From Nitrospirota bacterium (lineage in GTDB: Bacteria; UBA2233), in NCBI GenBank assembly GCA_011620345.1, contig WOZJ01000066.1, positions 19,228 to 83,227 of the forward strand: a stretch of DNA of 64,000 nt, given 5' to 3'. The position numbers and the translations under genes are program-made. Shown in pieces: positions 17,132-26,343 of this stretch. Numbering within the stretch: position 1 is the stretch's first letter; each line of letters opens with the position of its first letter. Under the pieces are notes generated by a model that had not been told where the DNA came from, did not search any database, and saw nothing but the letters and a program-made list of their open reading frames with translations.

Positions 17132-19478
17132 GCCTTGGACGCTCGGGCTTGTTTTGGGATGGCTGGGTTGTTTGGTTGTCCTGCCTTTGGGGGGCGCGCT
17201 GGATACGCTTGCCGAGCAGACGCCGCTCGAGGGCGAGCCGATTCAGGAGGTTCGGGTCGAAGGCAACCAGCGGATTGACGCCGCGGCCATCCTAGAGAAC
17301 CTGGAGACGAAGACCAAAGGGCAGCTTCGGTCGTCTTCGATCGATCAGGACATCCGTTCGATCTATGCCATGGGGTACTTTGACGACGTTCGGGTCTACA
17401 CAGAAGCCGCACCCCAGGGCGTACGGGTGACGTTCCAGGTCAAAGAACGACCCATGATCCTATCCATCCGCTTTGAGGGCAACAAGAAGCTCAAAGAGGA
17501 CAAACTTAAAGAAGCCCTTCTCGTGAAAGAGCACACGATCCTTGACCCCGCCAAGGTTCAAGAGGGCATTACGGCGATTCGAAAGCGTTACCGGGAAGAG
17601 GGTTACTTCTTCGCGACGGTGAGCTCCAGGATTGAACCCAAAGAGGGCAACACGGCCGATGTCGTGTACAAAATCAACGAGAACAAGGCCGTGAAGGTCG
17701 TCGAGATCACGTTCCAAGGCAACGAGCACTTTAAGGAAAAAGAGCTGAAATCTGCGCTGGCCATCAAGGAGAAAGGGTTTTTTTCTTGGATTACGAGCTC
17801 GGGCAAATTTACGGAGGAGATGCTTGAGACCGAACCCATGCGCTTGAGCAGCTTTTACATGGACCACGGGTTCATTAACGTTCAAGTGAGCCGTCCCGAA
17901 GTCAAGCTTACCGAAGAAGGCGTAACACTGCATTTTAGCGTTCGGGAGGGGGATCGCTACAATGTGGGCAGTCTCGACATTGAAGGAGACCTGATCGAGC
18001 CCAAAGAAAAACTGATGTCCCTTCTGACGCTCAAAACGGGGAACGTGTTCTCGGCCTCCGAACTCAGAGCCAACATTGCCAAGCTTTCGGATGCCTACGC
18101 AGACAAGGGCTACGCTTACGTCAACGTTGACCCGGGTACCCAAGTGGACGACCAAAACAAGCTTGTTCATGTTCGCTTTATCATCGACAAGGGCAACCTC
18201 GTCCAAATCCGGCGGATCGACATCACGGGCAACTCCAAGACCCTAGACAAGGTCATAAGGAGGGAGCTCAAGGTTGAGGAAGGCGATACCTATTCGCGTT
18301 CTTTGATCGAACGGTCCCGTGAACGGGTCAACTTCTTAGGCTTTTTTGATGACGTGAAGGTCGCGACGAAGCGTGTCGACGAGACCCACTCCGACGTCGA
18401 TGTCCAGGTAAAGGAGGGGCAGACGGGGACGATTTCCGCGGGCGCAGGCTATTCGAGCTACGATAAAATGGTGTTCCAAGGGCAGGTCACCGAGCGTAAC
18501 TTCAGGGGACGGGGAGAAATCCTTTCGTTCGCTACGGCGATCGGCTCTAGACGCGAAGAGTTTGATATTGGTTTTACCGAACCCTATTTTCTCGACACGA
18601 ACTTGTCGCTCGGCGTCAACCTATTCATCAACGAGCGTGAGTTTGATGAGTATGGAAGAAGGGACATGGGGGGGTCTGTCCGGGTTGGGATGCCGGTCGG
18701 TGAGTACACGCGGATCGGGCTCGGCTATACCTACCAAGACGTCAAGATTTCGGACATCCCGTACTTTTTCGGGCGCTACCTGGTCGATTCTGGTATTCGG
18801 GACTGGGGGGACCAGTACCGGACGAAAGTCGACCAGCCGGACAAGTCCTCTACGAGCTCCGTAGCGTTTACGATCTCCCGAAACACTACCGACCATCCGA
18901 TCGATCCCACAAGGGGCAACGTCCAAGGGGTGGCGATCGAGTACGCGGGAGATTTTATGGGCGGAACGAACGATTTTGTCCGCTACATGGGGCAGAGCGC
19001 TTGGTTTTGGCCTACGTTCATCAAAAACGTGGTCTTCTCGCTCAGGGGTCAGATGGGCTTCATCCAGTCGAACTCGGACGATCCTTTACCCTACTATGAA
19101 CGATTCTGGGCGGGCGGGATTGACACGCTTAGGGGATTCGACTATAGGGCCGTTTCTCCTAGGGACAGGGCCGGCCACAACGTGCATATCGGGGGCGATA
19201 AGCTGCTCGTGTTCAACGCAGAGGTCATTTTCCCCTTGATCAAGCGGATGGGGATCAAGGGGGTAGTGTTTGGAGACGCGGGGAACGTGTATTCCTACGG
19301 CAACAGCTTCGACCCCGGCAACATGCGCAAGGATGTGGGGTTCGGAATTCGGTGGCGATCGCCTCTTGGGCCGTTGCGCGTGGAGATCGGCTTCCCGATC
19401 GACAAGCGTTACTCGAACGACGACTCGTTCAAGGTCAACTTCTCGATGGGCGCCCCGTACAGAGGGTTCGGGTTTTAA
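17118..19478 (+). CDS. bamA: Outer membrane protein assembly factor BamA
   Basis: Repeated POTRA segments ('IQEVRVEGNQRIDAAAILENL', 'ILSIRFEGNKKLKE', 'VVEITFQGNEHFKEKEL'), C-terminal barrel 'LRVEIGFPIDKRYSNDD'. Confidence 0.95.
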   Translation: MKRSRPWTLGLVLGWLGCLVVLPLGGALDTLAEQTPLEGEPIQEVRVEGNQRIDAAAILENLETKTKGQLRSSSIDQDIRSIYAMGYFDDVRVYTEAAPQGVRVTFQVKERPMILSIRFEGNKKLKEDKLKEALLVKEHTILDPAKVQEGITAIRKRYREEGYFFATVSSRIEPKEGNTADVVYKINENKAVKVVEITFQGNEHFKEKELKSALAIKEKGFFSWITSSGKFTEEMLETEPMRLSSFYMDHGFINVQVSRPEVKLTEEGVTLHFSVREGDRYNVGSLDIEGDLIEPKEKLMSLLTLKTGNVFSASELRANIAKLSDAYADKGYAYVNVDPGTQVDDQNKLVHVRFIIDKGNLVQIRRIDITGNSKTLDKVIRRELKVEEGDTYSRSLIERSRERVNFLGFFDDVKVATKRVDETHSDVDVQVKEGQTGTISAGAGYSSYDKMVFQGQVTERNFRGRGEILSFATAIGSRREEFDIGFTEPYFLDTNLSLGVNLFINEREFDEYGRRDMGGSVRVGMPVGEYTRIGLGYTYQDVKISDIPYFFGRYLVDSGIRDWGDQYRTKVDQPDKSSTSSVAFTISRNTTDHPIDPTRGNVQGVAIEYAGDFMGGTNDFVRYMGQSAWFWPTFIKNVVFSLRGQMGFIQSNSDDPLPYYERFWAGGIDTLRGFDYRAVSPRDRAGHNVHIGGDKLLVFNAEVIFPLIKRMGIKGVVFGDAGNVYSYGNSFDPGNMRKDVGFGIRWRSPLGPLRVEIGFPIDKRYSNDDSFKVNFSMGAPYRGFGF

Positions 19479-19505
19479 CATTTCAAACGCGATGAAGGTG
19501 GTTCC

Positions 19506-20051
19506 ATGAAAGCCAGAAGGCTCGAAGGTCGAGTGTTTGTTTTTTTGATGATGCTGGTGTTCCTGTCGGCAGGACTTTTTCCTAAGGGCGCATCGGCCAA
19601 GGAGGTCCGTATCGGCGTGGTGGACCTGCAAAAAGCGCTCAACGAATCTACAAGAGGGGCGCAGGCGAGGGCCACATTCTCAAAGAGGGCTACCGAGCTC
19701 CAAAAACAGATTGAGCAGCGGCAAAAGGAGCTCGAGACGATGAAAAACGAGCTGGCCAGCAAAGCGAGCGTCCTTTCTGAAAAGGCGCGTGCGGAGAAAG
19801 AGCGGGTTTACCAAGAAAAACTCAAGGATTTTCAGCGGTTCTACAGGGATGCTCAGGACGAACTCCGGAGTAAGGATCAGGAGCTTACGAGCGGGCTTTT
19901 AAGGGAGATTCAGTCGATCATCGCCTCGATCGGGCAAAAGGGCGGGTACAGCGTGATCCTTGAGAGGGGGGAAAGTTCTGTTCTTTTTGCGGACAAAGAG
20001 GTCGACATCACGCAGGCAGTCATCGACGCCTTTAACAAGTCTCCCAAATAA
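19506..20051 (+). CDS. OmpH/Skp family periplasmic chaperone
   Basis: Signal peptide, 'IGVVDLQKALNESTRGAQARATF', coiled-coil, position between bamA and lpxD. Confidence 0.9.
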   Translation: MKARRLEGRVFVFLMMLVFLSAGLFPKGASAKEVRIGVVDLQKALNESTRGAQARATFSKRATELQKQIEQRQKELETMKNELASKASVLSEKARAEKERVYQEKLKDFQRFYRDAQDELRSKDQELTSGLLREIQSIIASIGQKGGYSVILERGESSVLFADKEVDITQAVIDAFNKSPK

Positions 20052-20054
20052 AGC

Positions 20055-21140
20055 ATGCCCGAACAAGCCCGGCCTATCCTAGCCCATGACCTGGCAAGGA
20101 GCCTAGGCGGAGTATACCAGGGGCCGGAAGGACTTGTGCTGAGTGGGGTTGCAACGCTCGAGGAGGCTTCGAAAGAAGACCTATCGTTTCTGACGAACGC
20201 AAAGTACATAGGCCTTGCGAAGGAATCCAAGACGGGCTGCCTGTTGATTGCGCCCGAGCATAGGGATACCTTTGAAGGTCCGAAGATCGTCGTTCAAACA
20301 CCCTATCTTGCGCTTGCGAGGGCTGTCAGGCTGTTTTATCCAGGCCAGGAGTCCGAAGCCGGCGTGTCTTCGCTGGCCTTTGTTCATCCTAAGGCTTGGG
20401 TGGCGCCGAGCGCCTCTGTCGGGCCGTTTTGTGTCATCGAAGAAGGGGCCAGGGTTCTCGAGAGGGCCAGGCTCGTGGCTCAGGTCTTTGTGGGCCGGAA
20501 CGTTATCGTTGGGAAGGCATGCCTAATCTATCCGCACGTGAGCCTTTTGGATGGGACGATTCTGGGTGACAGGGTGATCGTCCAGGCGGGCTGCGTCGTC
20601 GGCTCGGACGGGTTTGGGTTTGCCTTTGACCCGGATTCCAAGGCCTACGAGAAGATTCCGCAGGTAGGACACGTCGAGGTCGGGCCTGATGCCGAGCTTG
20701 GTGCATGCACCACGATTGACAGGGCGTTTATGGGTAGGACGTTGATCGGAGAGGGGACGAAAGTGGACAACCTCGTGCAGGTTGGCCACAACGTTCAAAT
20801 AGGGAAACACTGCATATTGGTATCCCAGGTAGGCATCTCTGGCTCGACCAAGATCGGCGATCACGTAACGCTTGCGGGTCAGGTGGGCGTGGTGGGCCAT
20901 ATCCGTATCGAGGAAGGTGTCGTCGTGGGCGCTGGTTCCGGGGTGCATGGCGACCTCAAGGCCCACAGGACCTACTGGGGGTTCCCGGCCGTAGAATACA
21001 AACGGGCGCTCGTGCGCCACGGTGCCCTCGAGCGGCTGCCGGAGCTGCGGAAACGGGTCTTTTCGCTCAAGCAGCGCCTGGAGGCGCTCGAAAGGAGGCT
21101 TGAAGAGGGTGGGTGCGGACATTCAGAAGATCCTGGCTAG
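20055..21140 (+). CDS. lpxD: UDP-3-O-(3-hydroxyacyl)glucosamine N-acyltransferase
   Basis: Hexapeptide repeats, 'VIVQAGCVVGSDGFGFAFD', 'DNLVQVGHNVQIGKHCILVSQVGISGSTKIGDHVTLAGQVGVVGH'. Confidence 0.96.
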   Translation: MPEQARPILAHDLARSLGGVYQGPEGLVLSGVATLEEASKEDLSFLTNAKYIGLAKESKTGCLLIAPEHRDTFEGPKIVVQTPYLALARAVRLFYPGQESEAGVSSLAFVHPKAWVAPSASVGPFCVIEEGARVLERARLVAQVFVGRNVIVGKACLIYPHVSLLDGTILGDRVIVQAGCVVGSDGFGFAFDPDSKAYEKIPQVGHVEVGPDAELGACTTIDRAFMGRTLIGEGTKVDNLVQVGHNVQIGKHCILVSQVGISGSTKIGDHVTLAGQVGVVGHIRIEEGVVVGAGSGVHGDLKAHRTYWGFPAVEYKRALVRHGALERLPELRKRVFSLKQRLEALERRLEEGGCGHSEDPG

Positions 21141-21543
21141 GCTTCCCCATCGTTACCCCTTCCTGTTGGTTGACAAGGTTCTAAAGATAGACAAAGATGG
21201 CGTCGTGGCATTGAAATGCGTAACGATCAACGAGCCCTACTTTGTCGGCCATTTTGAAGATTATCCCGTCATGCCTGGGGTACTGATCCTAGAGGCCGCA
21301 GCGCAGGCGGGCGCGTACTTTCTGCTTGAGACGATCGAAACGAAGCCCGACGAGATCGTGTATTTGGCCGGCGTGGACGGAGTAAGGTTCAGAAGGCCCG
21401 TGAGGCCTGGCGACCGGCTGATTTTGACTCTTAAGGTGCTCGCTCACAAAAGGAAGGTATTTAAGATGTATGCTCAAGTGAGCTGCGAAAATGAACGCGT
21501 CATGGAGGGGAAGCTGACGGCGGTTTTAGGGAAGAAGGGCTGA
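21100..21543 (+). CDS. fabZ: 3-hydroxyacyl-ACP dehydratase FabZ
   Basis: 'LPHRYPFLLVDKVLKID', 'NEPYFVGHFEDYPVMPGVLILEAAAQAG'; TTG 21100 or GTG 21109 start overlapping the lpxD 3' end. Confidence 0.95.
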   Translation: MKRVGADIQKILARLPHRYPFLLVDKVLKIDKDGVVALKCVTINEPYFVGHFEDYPVMPGVLILEAAAQAGAYFLLETIETKPDEIVYLAGVDGVRFRRPVRPGDRLILTLKVLAHKRKVFKMYAQVSCENERVMEGKLTAVLGKKG

Positions 21544-21546
21544 GGT

Positions 21547-22332
21547 ATGGGGATTCATCCGAGTGCCGTTGTTGCCGAGGGGGCCAGGGTTGCAGAAGAT
21601 GCCAGCGTTGGACCCTACTGTTGCGTAGGGCCCAACGTCGTGCTTGAGAGAGGCGTGCGGCTCGTAAGCCACGTCGTAATCGAGGGCGCGGCCCGAATCG
21701 GCGAAGGCACCGTCGTCTACCCGTTCGCTACGATCGGCCTGCCACCGCAGGATCTAAAATACCAAGGGGAAGAAACGGCCGTCGAGATCGGGAAGAACAA
21801 CACGATTCGAGAGTGCGTGACAATCCACCGGGGAACGGGTGCTGGAGGGGTGACAAAGTTAGGAGACGGTGGCTTGATCATGGTAGGGGCGCATATCGCG
21901 CACGACTGCCGGGTCGGCAACGGGACGATTCTCGCGAACGTCGTCACGCTTGCAGGCCACGTCGATATTGGAGACCACGTCATCTTGGGAGGCCAGGTGG
22001 GCGTCCATCAGTTTGTCCGCGTGGGCGCGTACGCCATGATCGGGGCAGGCTCGATGGTTTCGCAGGACATCGTCCCGTTTTCCTTGGCCGTAGGAGATCG
22101 CTGCAAGCTCAAGGGGTTGAACCTCGTGGGCCTGAAACGAAGAGGGTTTTCTCCCAAAGAGATTCGCGCGCTCGAGCGGGTCTTTTATGCCTTGTTTCTT
22201 TCTAAGCGGCCTCTTAAAGAAGCCCTTCGTGAGCTAGAAGAGAGCCCGGATGTTGTCGAAACCCCCAGTGTTCAGCGGCTCGTTCGGTTTGTCCAGGACT
22301 CCAAACGAGGGATAGCCCGTGTACGGGATTGA
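21547..22332 (+). CDS. lpxA: UDP-N-acetylglucosamine acyltransferase family LpxA
   Basis: Hexapeptide repeats, 'MVGAHIAHDCRVGNGTILANVVTLAGHVDIGDHVILGGQVGVHQFVRVGAYAMIGAGSMV', 'GLNLVGLKRRGFS'. Confidence 0.96.
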   Translation: MGIHPSAVVAEGARVAEDASVGPYCCVGPNVVLERGVRLVSHVVIEGAARIGEGTVVYPFATIGLPPQDLKYQGEETAVEIGKNNTIRECVTIHRGTGAGGVTKLGDGGLIMVGAHIAHDCRVGNGTILANVVTLAGHVDIGDHVILGGQVGVHQFVRVGAYAMIGAGSMVSQDIVPFSLAVGDRCKLKGLNLVGLKRRGFSPKEIRALERVFYALFLSKRPLKEALRELEESPDVVETPSVQRLVRFVQDSKRGIARVRD

Positions 22333-23149
22333 GACGGAAGTGCTCGGAGTGATCGCCGGGAACGGCCCTTTGCCCGGCATCGTGTTAAAAAACTTGAAAG
22401 CCAAGGGTTTGAGGCTTTTCGTAGCCGCACATGTAGGCGAAACGCCTCAAGAGGCCGTTGCGTTGGCCGATGCCGCATGCTGGGTCAAGCCCGGACAGCT
22501 AGGCACGTTGCTTGATTTCTTCAATGCGCACGGCGTTCATCAGGCGTTGTTTGCGGGGGGCATGAAGAAGGCTGCGCTCGTTCGTACGTTCGAGCCGGAC
22601 AAGGATGCGCTCGAGTTCATCGAAACCCTTCCCAACCTTCACGACGACACGATTTTGCGGGCTTTGGCCGTTTGGCTCGAACAAAAAGGCGTGCACGTGC
22701 TCGATACAAGGCTAGGGATGGGGGGCCTTTTGGGCCCAGAAGGGGTCCTCACGAAATTGGGGCCGAGCCTCAAGCACCAAAAGGACATTGCGCTTGGGAT
22801 TCAAGCGGCAAGGGCGCTTGGTGGGCTGGACATCGGCCAGGCCGTAGTCGTGGAGGACCAGCTCGTGCTGGCGCTAGAGGCGATCGAGGGAACGGATGCG
22901 ATGATCCAAAGGGCCGGAGCCTTCAGCAAGGGGGACGGTGTCTTGGCCAAGGCAAAAAAGCCCTCCCAGGACCCTAGGTTTGATTTGCCCTCCATAGGGC
23001 CGGGAACGATTGCGAACATGGCGAAGGCAGGGCTGAAGGTGCTTGCCTTTGAGGCGGGATGGACGGTCTTGTTCGAGCAAGAAAGGCTTATTGCGGAGGC
23101 GGATGCCTTAGGGATGGTCGTTGTAGGGGTGGGGCCGAATGGAAGTTAG
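22319..23149 (+). CDS. lpxI: UDP-2,3-diacylglucosamine diphosphatase LpxI
   Basis: 'LGVIAGNGPLPGIVLKNLKAKG', 'AALVRTFEPDKDALEFIETLPNLHDDTILRALA', 'GAFSKGDGVLAKAKKPSQDPRFDLPSIGPGTI'; position after lpxA; GTG start. Confidence 0.92.
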   Translation: MYGIETEVLGVIAGNGPLPGIVLKNLKAKGLRLFVAAHVGETPQEAVALADAACWVKPGQLGTLLDFFNAHGVHQALFAGGMKKAALVRTFEPDKDALEFIETLPNLHDDTILRALAVWLEQKGVHVLDTRLGMGGLLGPEGVLTKLGPSLKHQKDIALGIQAARALGGLDIGQAVVVEDQLVLALEAIEGTDAMIQRAGAFSKGDGVLAKAKKPSQDPRFDLPSIGPGTIANMAKAGLKVLAFEAGWTVLFEQERLIAEADALGMVVVGVGPNGS

Positions 23150-24113
23150 GCCTTCTGGCGCCGCCCCGTTGAGGGCGGGGGTCGTCGGGCTCGGCTACCT
23201 AGGAAGCTTCCACGCCAAGAAGTACGTCCAGCTTGGCATGGAAGGTCTTGTGGATTTAAGGTTCCTCGTTGACACGAAGAAAGAAGCCTTCGACTCCAAG
23301 GGATGGCCCGGATCCGTCCGCTTTTCGGATAGGCTCGAGGACATGATCGGGCAAGTAGACGTTGCAAGCGTTGCGACGCCGACACTGGCGCATTTCGAGG
23401 TCGCGAAAACGTTGCTCGAGCACGGAATCCACGTGCTTATCGAAAAACCCGTTACCAAAAGCATCGAGGAGGCCTTAGAGCTCGAGCGCCTGGCCAAGGC
23501 CAAGGGCCTTGTCGTCGCAATAGGGCATATCGAGCGGTTCAACGGGGCCATCGTCGCCGTTCGAGATAGGGTGTCCGGCCCTAGGTTTATCGAGTCCTTA
23601 AGGCTTTCGCCCTTCCAGGTGCGCGGGACGGACGTAGACGTGTTGATGGACCTGATGATCCATGACCTCGATTTGTTGGGGCTGTTCGTTCAAGAGCCTT
23701 TGGAAAGCCTGGAAGCGATAGGCGTGCCCGTCCTTAGCCAAAATATCGACATCGCCAACGTTCGGCTTCGGTTTGGCTCGGGGCTTATCACCCAGTTAAC
23801 GGCAAGCCGTGTTTCTCGAGAGCGTCACCGAAAAATGCGCATCTTCACCCCGGACGGGTATTATTCGATCGATTTCTTGAACCAGAGCGTCGAGATCATC
23901 GAGCGCGGGAGGCTCGAGACGACGCACGAAATACGGGCGGAACAGCTCTTGTTTCCCAAAACGGACGCGCTTTTGGCGGAAATCGAAGATTTTCTGCTGG
24001 CGGTTCTTCAAAAAAGCCCCCCAAGGGCGACGATCGAGGACGCTACCCGGACGCTCAAGCTGGTGCAAGCAATCCAATCCTACCTCGAAAACCATCCTAC
24101 CTTTCCCGTATGA
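23139..24113 (+). CDS. gnnA: Gfo/Idh/MocA family oxidoreductase, candidate UDP-GlcNAc 3-dehydrogenase (GnnA-like)
   Basis: 'AGVVGLGYLGSFHAKKYVQLG', 'VLIEKPVTKSIEEALEL', 'GHIERFNGAIVA'; located between lpxI and lpxB next to a DegT aminotransferase. Confidence 0.7.
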   Translation: MEVRPSGAAPLRAGVVGLGYLGSFHAKKYVQLGMEGLVDLRFLVDTKKEAFDSKGWPGSVRFSDRLEDMIGQVDVASVATPTLAHFEVAKTLLEHGIHVLIEKPVTKSIEEALELERLAKAKGLVVAIGHIERFNGAIVAVRDRVSGPRFIESLRLSPFQVRGTDVDVLMDLMIHDLDLLGLFVQEPLESLEAIGVPVLSQNIDIANVRLRFGSGLITQLTASRVSRERHRKMRIFTPDGYYSIDFLNQSVEIIERGRLETTHEIRAEQLLFPKTDALLAEIEDFLLAVLQKSPPRATIEDATRTLKLVQAIQSYLENHPTFPV

Positions 24114-25219
24114 ACGCACAGAAGACGCTTACATTGTTCGACGTCCAGGGCTCCTGGCGTCCGCTCGTCAACAAGGCAAAAGCCCGTATCGAAACGATCC
24201 TGCAAGAGGGCCGGTTTGTGCTCGGCCCATTTACCCAAGAGCTCGAGGAGGGGTTTGCTCGCTCGCTGGACGTAGGTCATGCAAGCGCCGTCAGCTCCGG
24301 AACCAGCGGGCTGTACTTAGCGCTCAAGGCGCTCGATATCGGCCCAGGAGACGAGGTCATCACAACCCCCATGAGCTTCATCGCGACCGTCCACGCGATC
24401 CTTTTGGCCGGTGCCAGGCCCGTGCTGGCCGACATTGACCCGAAGCACTTCGGCCTTAGCCCCGAGACCATCGCCCCAAAGATCACTCAAAGAACCCGAG
24501 CGGTCATCTTGGTTCACCTGTTCGGCAATCCCGCTCCGGCCGAGGAAATTGTGGAGCTTCTTGCCCCAAAAGGAATCGCACTCATCGAGGACGCCTGCCA
24601 AGCCTTCGGGGCCAAGCGAAACGGTAAAAGCCTCGGTTCGATCGGGACGCTGGGCGTGTTCAGCTTCTACCCGACGAAGAACTTGGGAGGGGCCGGAGAC
24701 GGGGGGATGGTTGTAACTTCCGACGAGATTCTTCATTCGCGCATCCGAAGCTTGAAGCTGCACGGGGAGGCGGCCGAGAGGAGCTTTGGGGCGTTGGGAA
24801 TCAACGGAAGAATGGACGAAATTCAGGCCGCGCTCATCCTTCTTCGCTTGGAAGAGTTCGAAAGCGAAGCAAAAAAAAGGGTAACGCTAGGAAGGTTATA
24901 CCGAGAAATGCTCGAAGGTCTCGTTGGCTTGCAAACGCCGATAGAAGGGGCCGAGCCGCTCTGGCACCTTTTTAGCGTGCGGCTCCAAGAAAGAGAGCGC
25001 ATTCGGGATGCGCTTGCCCTCCGGGGCATCCAAACGGGCGTGTACTACCCCTTGCCTTTCCACAAGGTTCCGCACTTGATGCCCTATTTTCCGGATGAGA
25101 GGCTTGAGACGGCAGAGGCGCTCGCAAGTTCCGTCCTCCAAATTCCCCTTCATCCGGGGATGGAGGAGGCCGATGCCGTATTTGCAGCGAGCGCGCTCCT
25201 GGCTACGCTTCGTTCATGA
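24110..25219 (+). CDS. gnnB: DegT/DnrJ/EryC1/StrS aminotransferase, candidate GnnB-like
   Basis: 'ASAVSSGTSGLYLALKALDIGPGDEVITTPMSFIATVHAILLAGARPVLADID', PLP-Lys 'FSFYPTKNLGGAGDGGMVVT'; ATGA-coupled to the oxidoreductase. Confidence 0.72.
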   Translation: MNAQKTLTLFDVQGSWRPLVNKAKARIETILQEGRFVLGPFTQELEEGFARSLDVGHASAVSSGTSGLYLALKALDIGPGDEVITTPMSFIATVHAILLAGARPVLADIDPKHFGLSPETIAPKITQRTRAVILVHLFGNPAPAEEIVELLAPKGIALIEDACQAFGAKRNGKSLGSIGTLGVFSFYPTKNLGGAGDGGMVVTSDEILHSRIRSLKLHGEAAERSFGALGINGRMDEIQAALILLRLEEFESEAKKRVTLGRLYREMLEGLVGLQTPIEGAEPLWHLFSVRLQERERIRDALALRGIQTGVYYPLPFHKVPHLMPYFPDERLETAEALASSVLQIPLHPGMEEADAVFAASALLATLRS

Positions 25220-26343
25220 GCGCCGTTCTCGTTTGCGCCGGAGAGCCATCCTCCGACGCCCACGCCGCGGGAGTGATCGAACGAGTGCTTGCCAAAAGGC
25301 CCGGGCTGAACGTCGTGGGCGTCGGAGGGCGGGGGCTTAAGGCGGTTTGTGATGGCCCGATTTTGGATAACGCCCCGCTCGCCCATACCGGGCTGACCGA
25401 GGTGATCGTGCACCTTCCGGACGCCATTCGGCTTCTAAGGGGGGTTAAAAAGCTTGCTTTGGCCTACAAGCCAAGCTTTGCCCTGCTCGTGGACACACCG
25501 GACTTTAACATGCGATTGCTAAAGCCCCTTAAGCGCATTGGCGTTCCAATCGTCTACTTCATCGCTCCTCAAGCCTGGGCATGGCGAAAGGGGCGTGCAA
25601 GGACGCTAGCAAAGACGATTGATCGGTTGTTCGTCATTTTCCCCTTCGAAGAAGATTTTTTTTCACAATTAGGGGTCGAAACGCGCTACGTCGGCCACCC
25701 TGCGCCCTTAAGGCTCGAAGGCCTCCCAAGAAAAGAAGAAATCCTAGCTCGGTTGGGGTTAAACGGCGATACGCCGGTCGTGGCGCTCCTTCCTGGTTCG
25801 CGGTATAATGAGCTAAGAAAGCACTGGCCATTGTTCGCAGAGTCATTCCAGGCGCTAAAGCGCGCTTTTCCGAAGATTCAAGGGGTTTTGGCGCTTGCTC
25901 CGGGTATCGAGCGCTCCAGGCTCGAGGCCATAAGGCCGGTACCTTACGGGGTTGTGACGAGCAAGGCCGGGTCGGGAGAGGTTCTGAAGGCGGCGACGCT
26001 TGCCTTGATGAGCTCGGGTACGGTTACGCTCGAAGCCGGACTTCTTGAGTTGCCCGGTGTGATCGTGTACCGCATGTCTGGCCTGACATACCGGATTGCC
26101 AGATCGCTCGTTTCAACGGAGCATATCGGTATGGCCAACATTCTTTTGGGAGAACGGGTGTTGCCCGAACTTATCCAGCACGAGGCGAGCCCGAATCGTG
26201 TCGTGGGGGAGCTTGCAAAATTTCTAGGGGATGCCGAGCGTATGGCGCAAACGAAGGCAAAGCTCTCACGGCTTAAGGACATCTTAGGCGTCAAGGACGC
26301 CTACGGCCACGTGGCCCAAAACCTTCTCGAGGCCTACCTATGA
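25216..26343 (+). CDS. lpxB: Lipid-A-disaccharide synthase
   Basis: 'VCAGEPSSDAHAAGVIERVL', 'VYFIAPQAWAWRKGRARTLAKTIDRLFVIFPFEEDFF', 'LLPGSRYNEL'. Confidence 0.96.
   Translation: MSAVLVCAGEPSSDAHAAGVIERVLAKRPGLNVVGVGGRGLKAVCDGPILDNAPLAHTGLTEVIVHLPDAIRLLRGVKKLALAYKPSFALLVDTPDFNMRLLKPLKRIGVPIVYFIAPQAWAWRKGRARTLAKTIDRLFVIFPFEEDFFSQLGVETRYVGHPAPLRLEGLPRKEEILARLGLNGDTPVVALLPGSRYNELRKHWPLFAESFQALKRAFPKIQGVLALAPGIERSRLEAIRPVPYGVVTSKAGSGEVLKAATLALMSSGTVTLEAGLLELPGVIVYRMSGLTYRIARSLVSTEHIGMANILLGERVLPELIQHEASPNRVVGELAKFLGDAERMAQTKAKLSRLKDILGVKDAYGHVAQNLLEAYL

Noticed and set aside
17460-18206. 248-aa minus ORF antisense to bamA
   Set aside because: Shadow ORF within the POTRA coding region.
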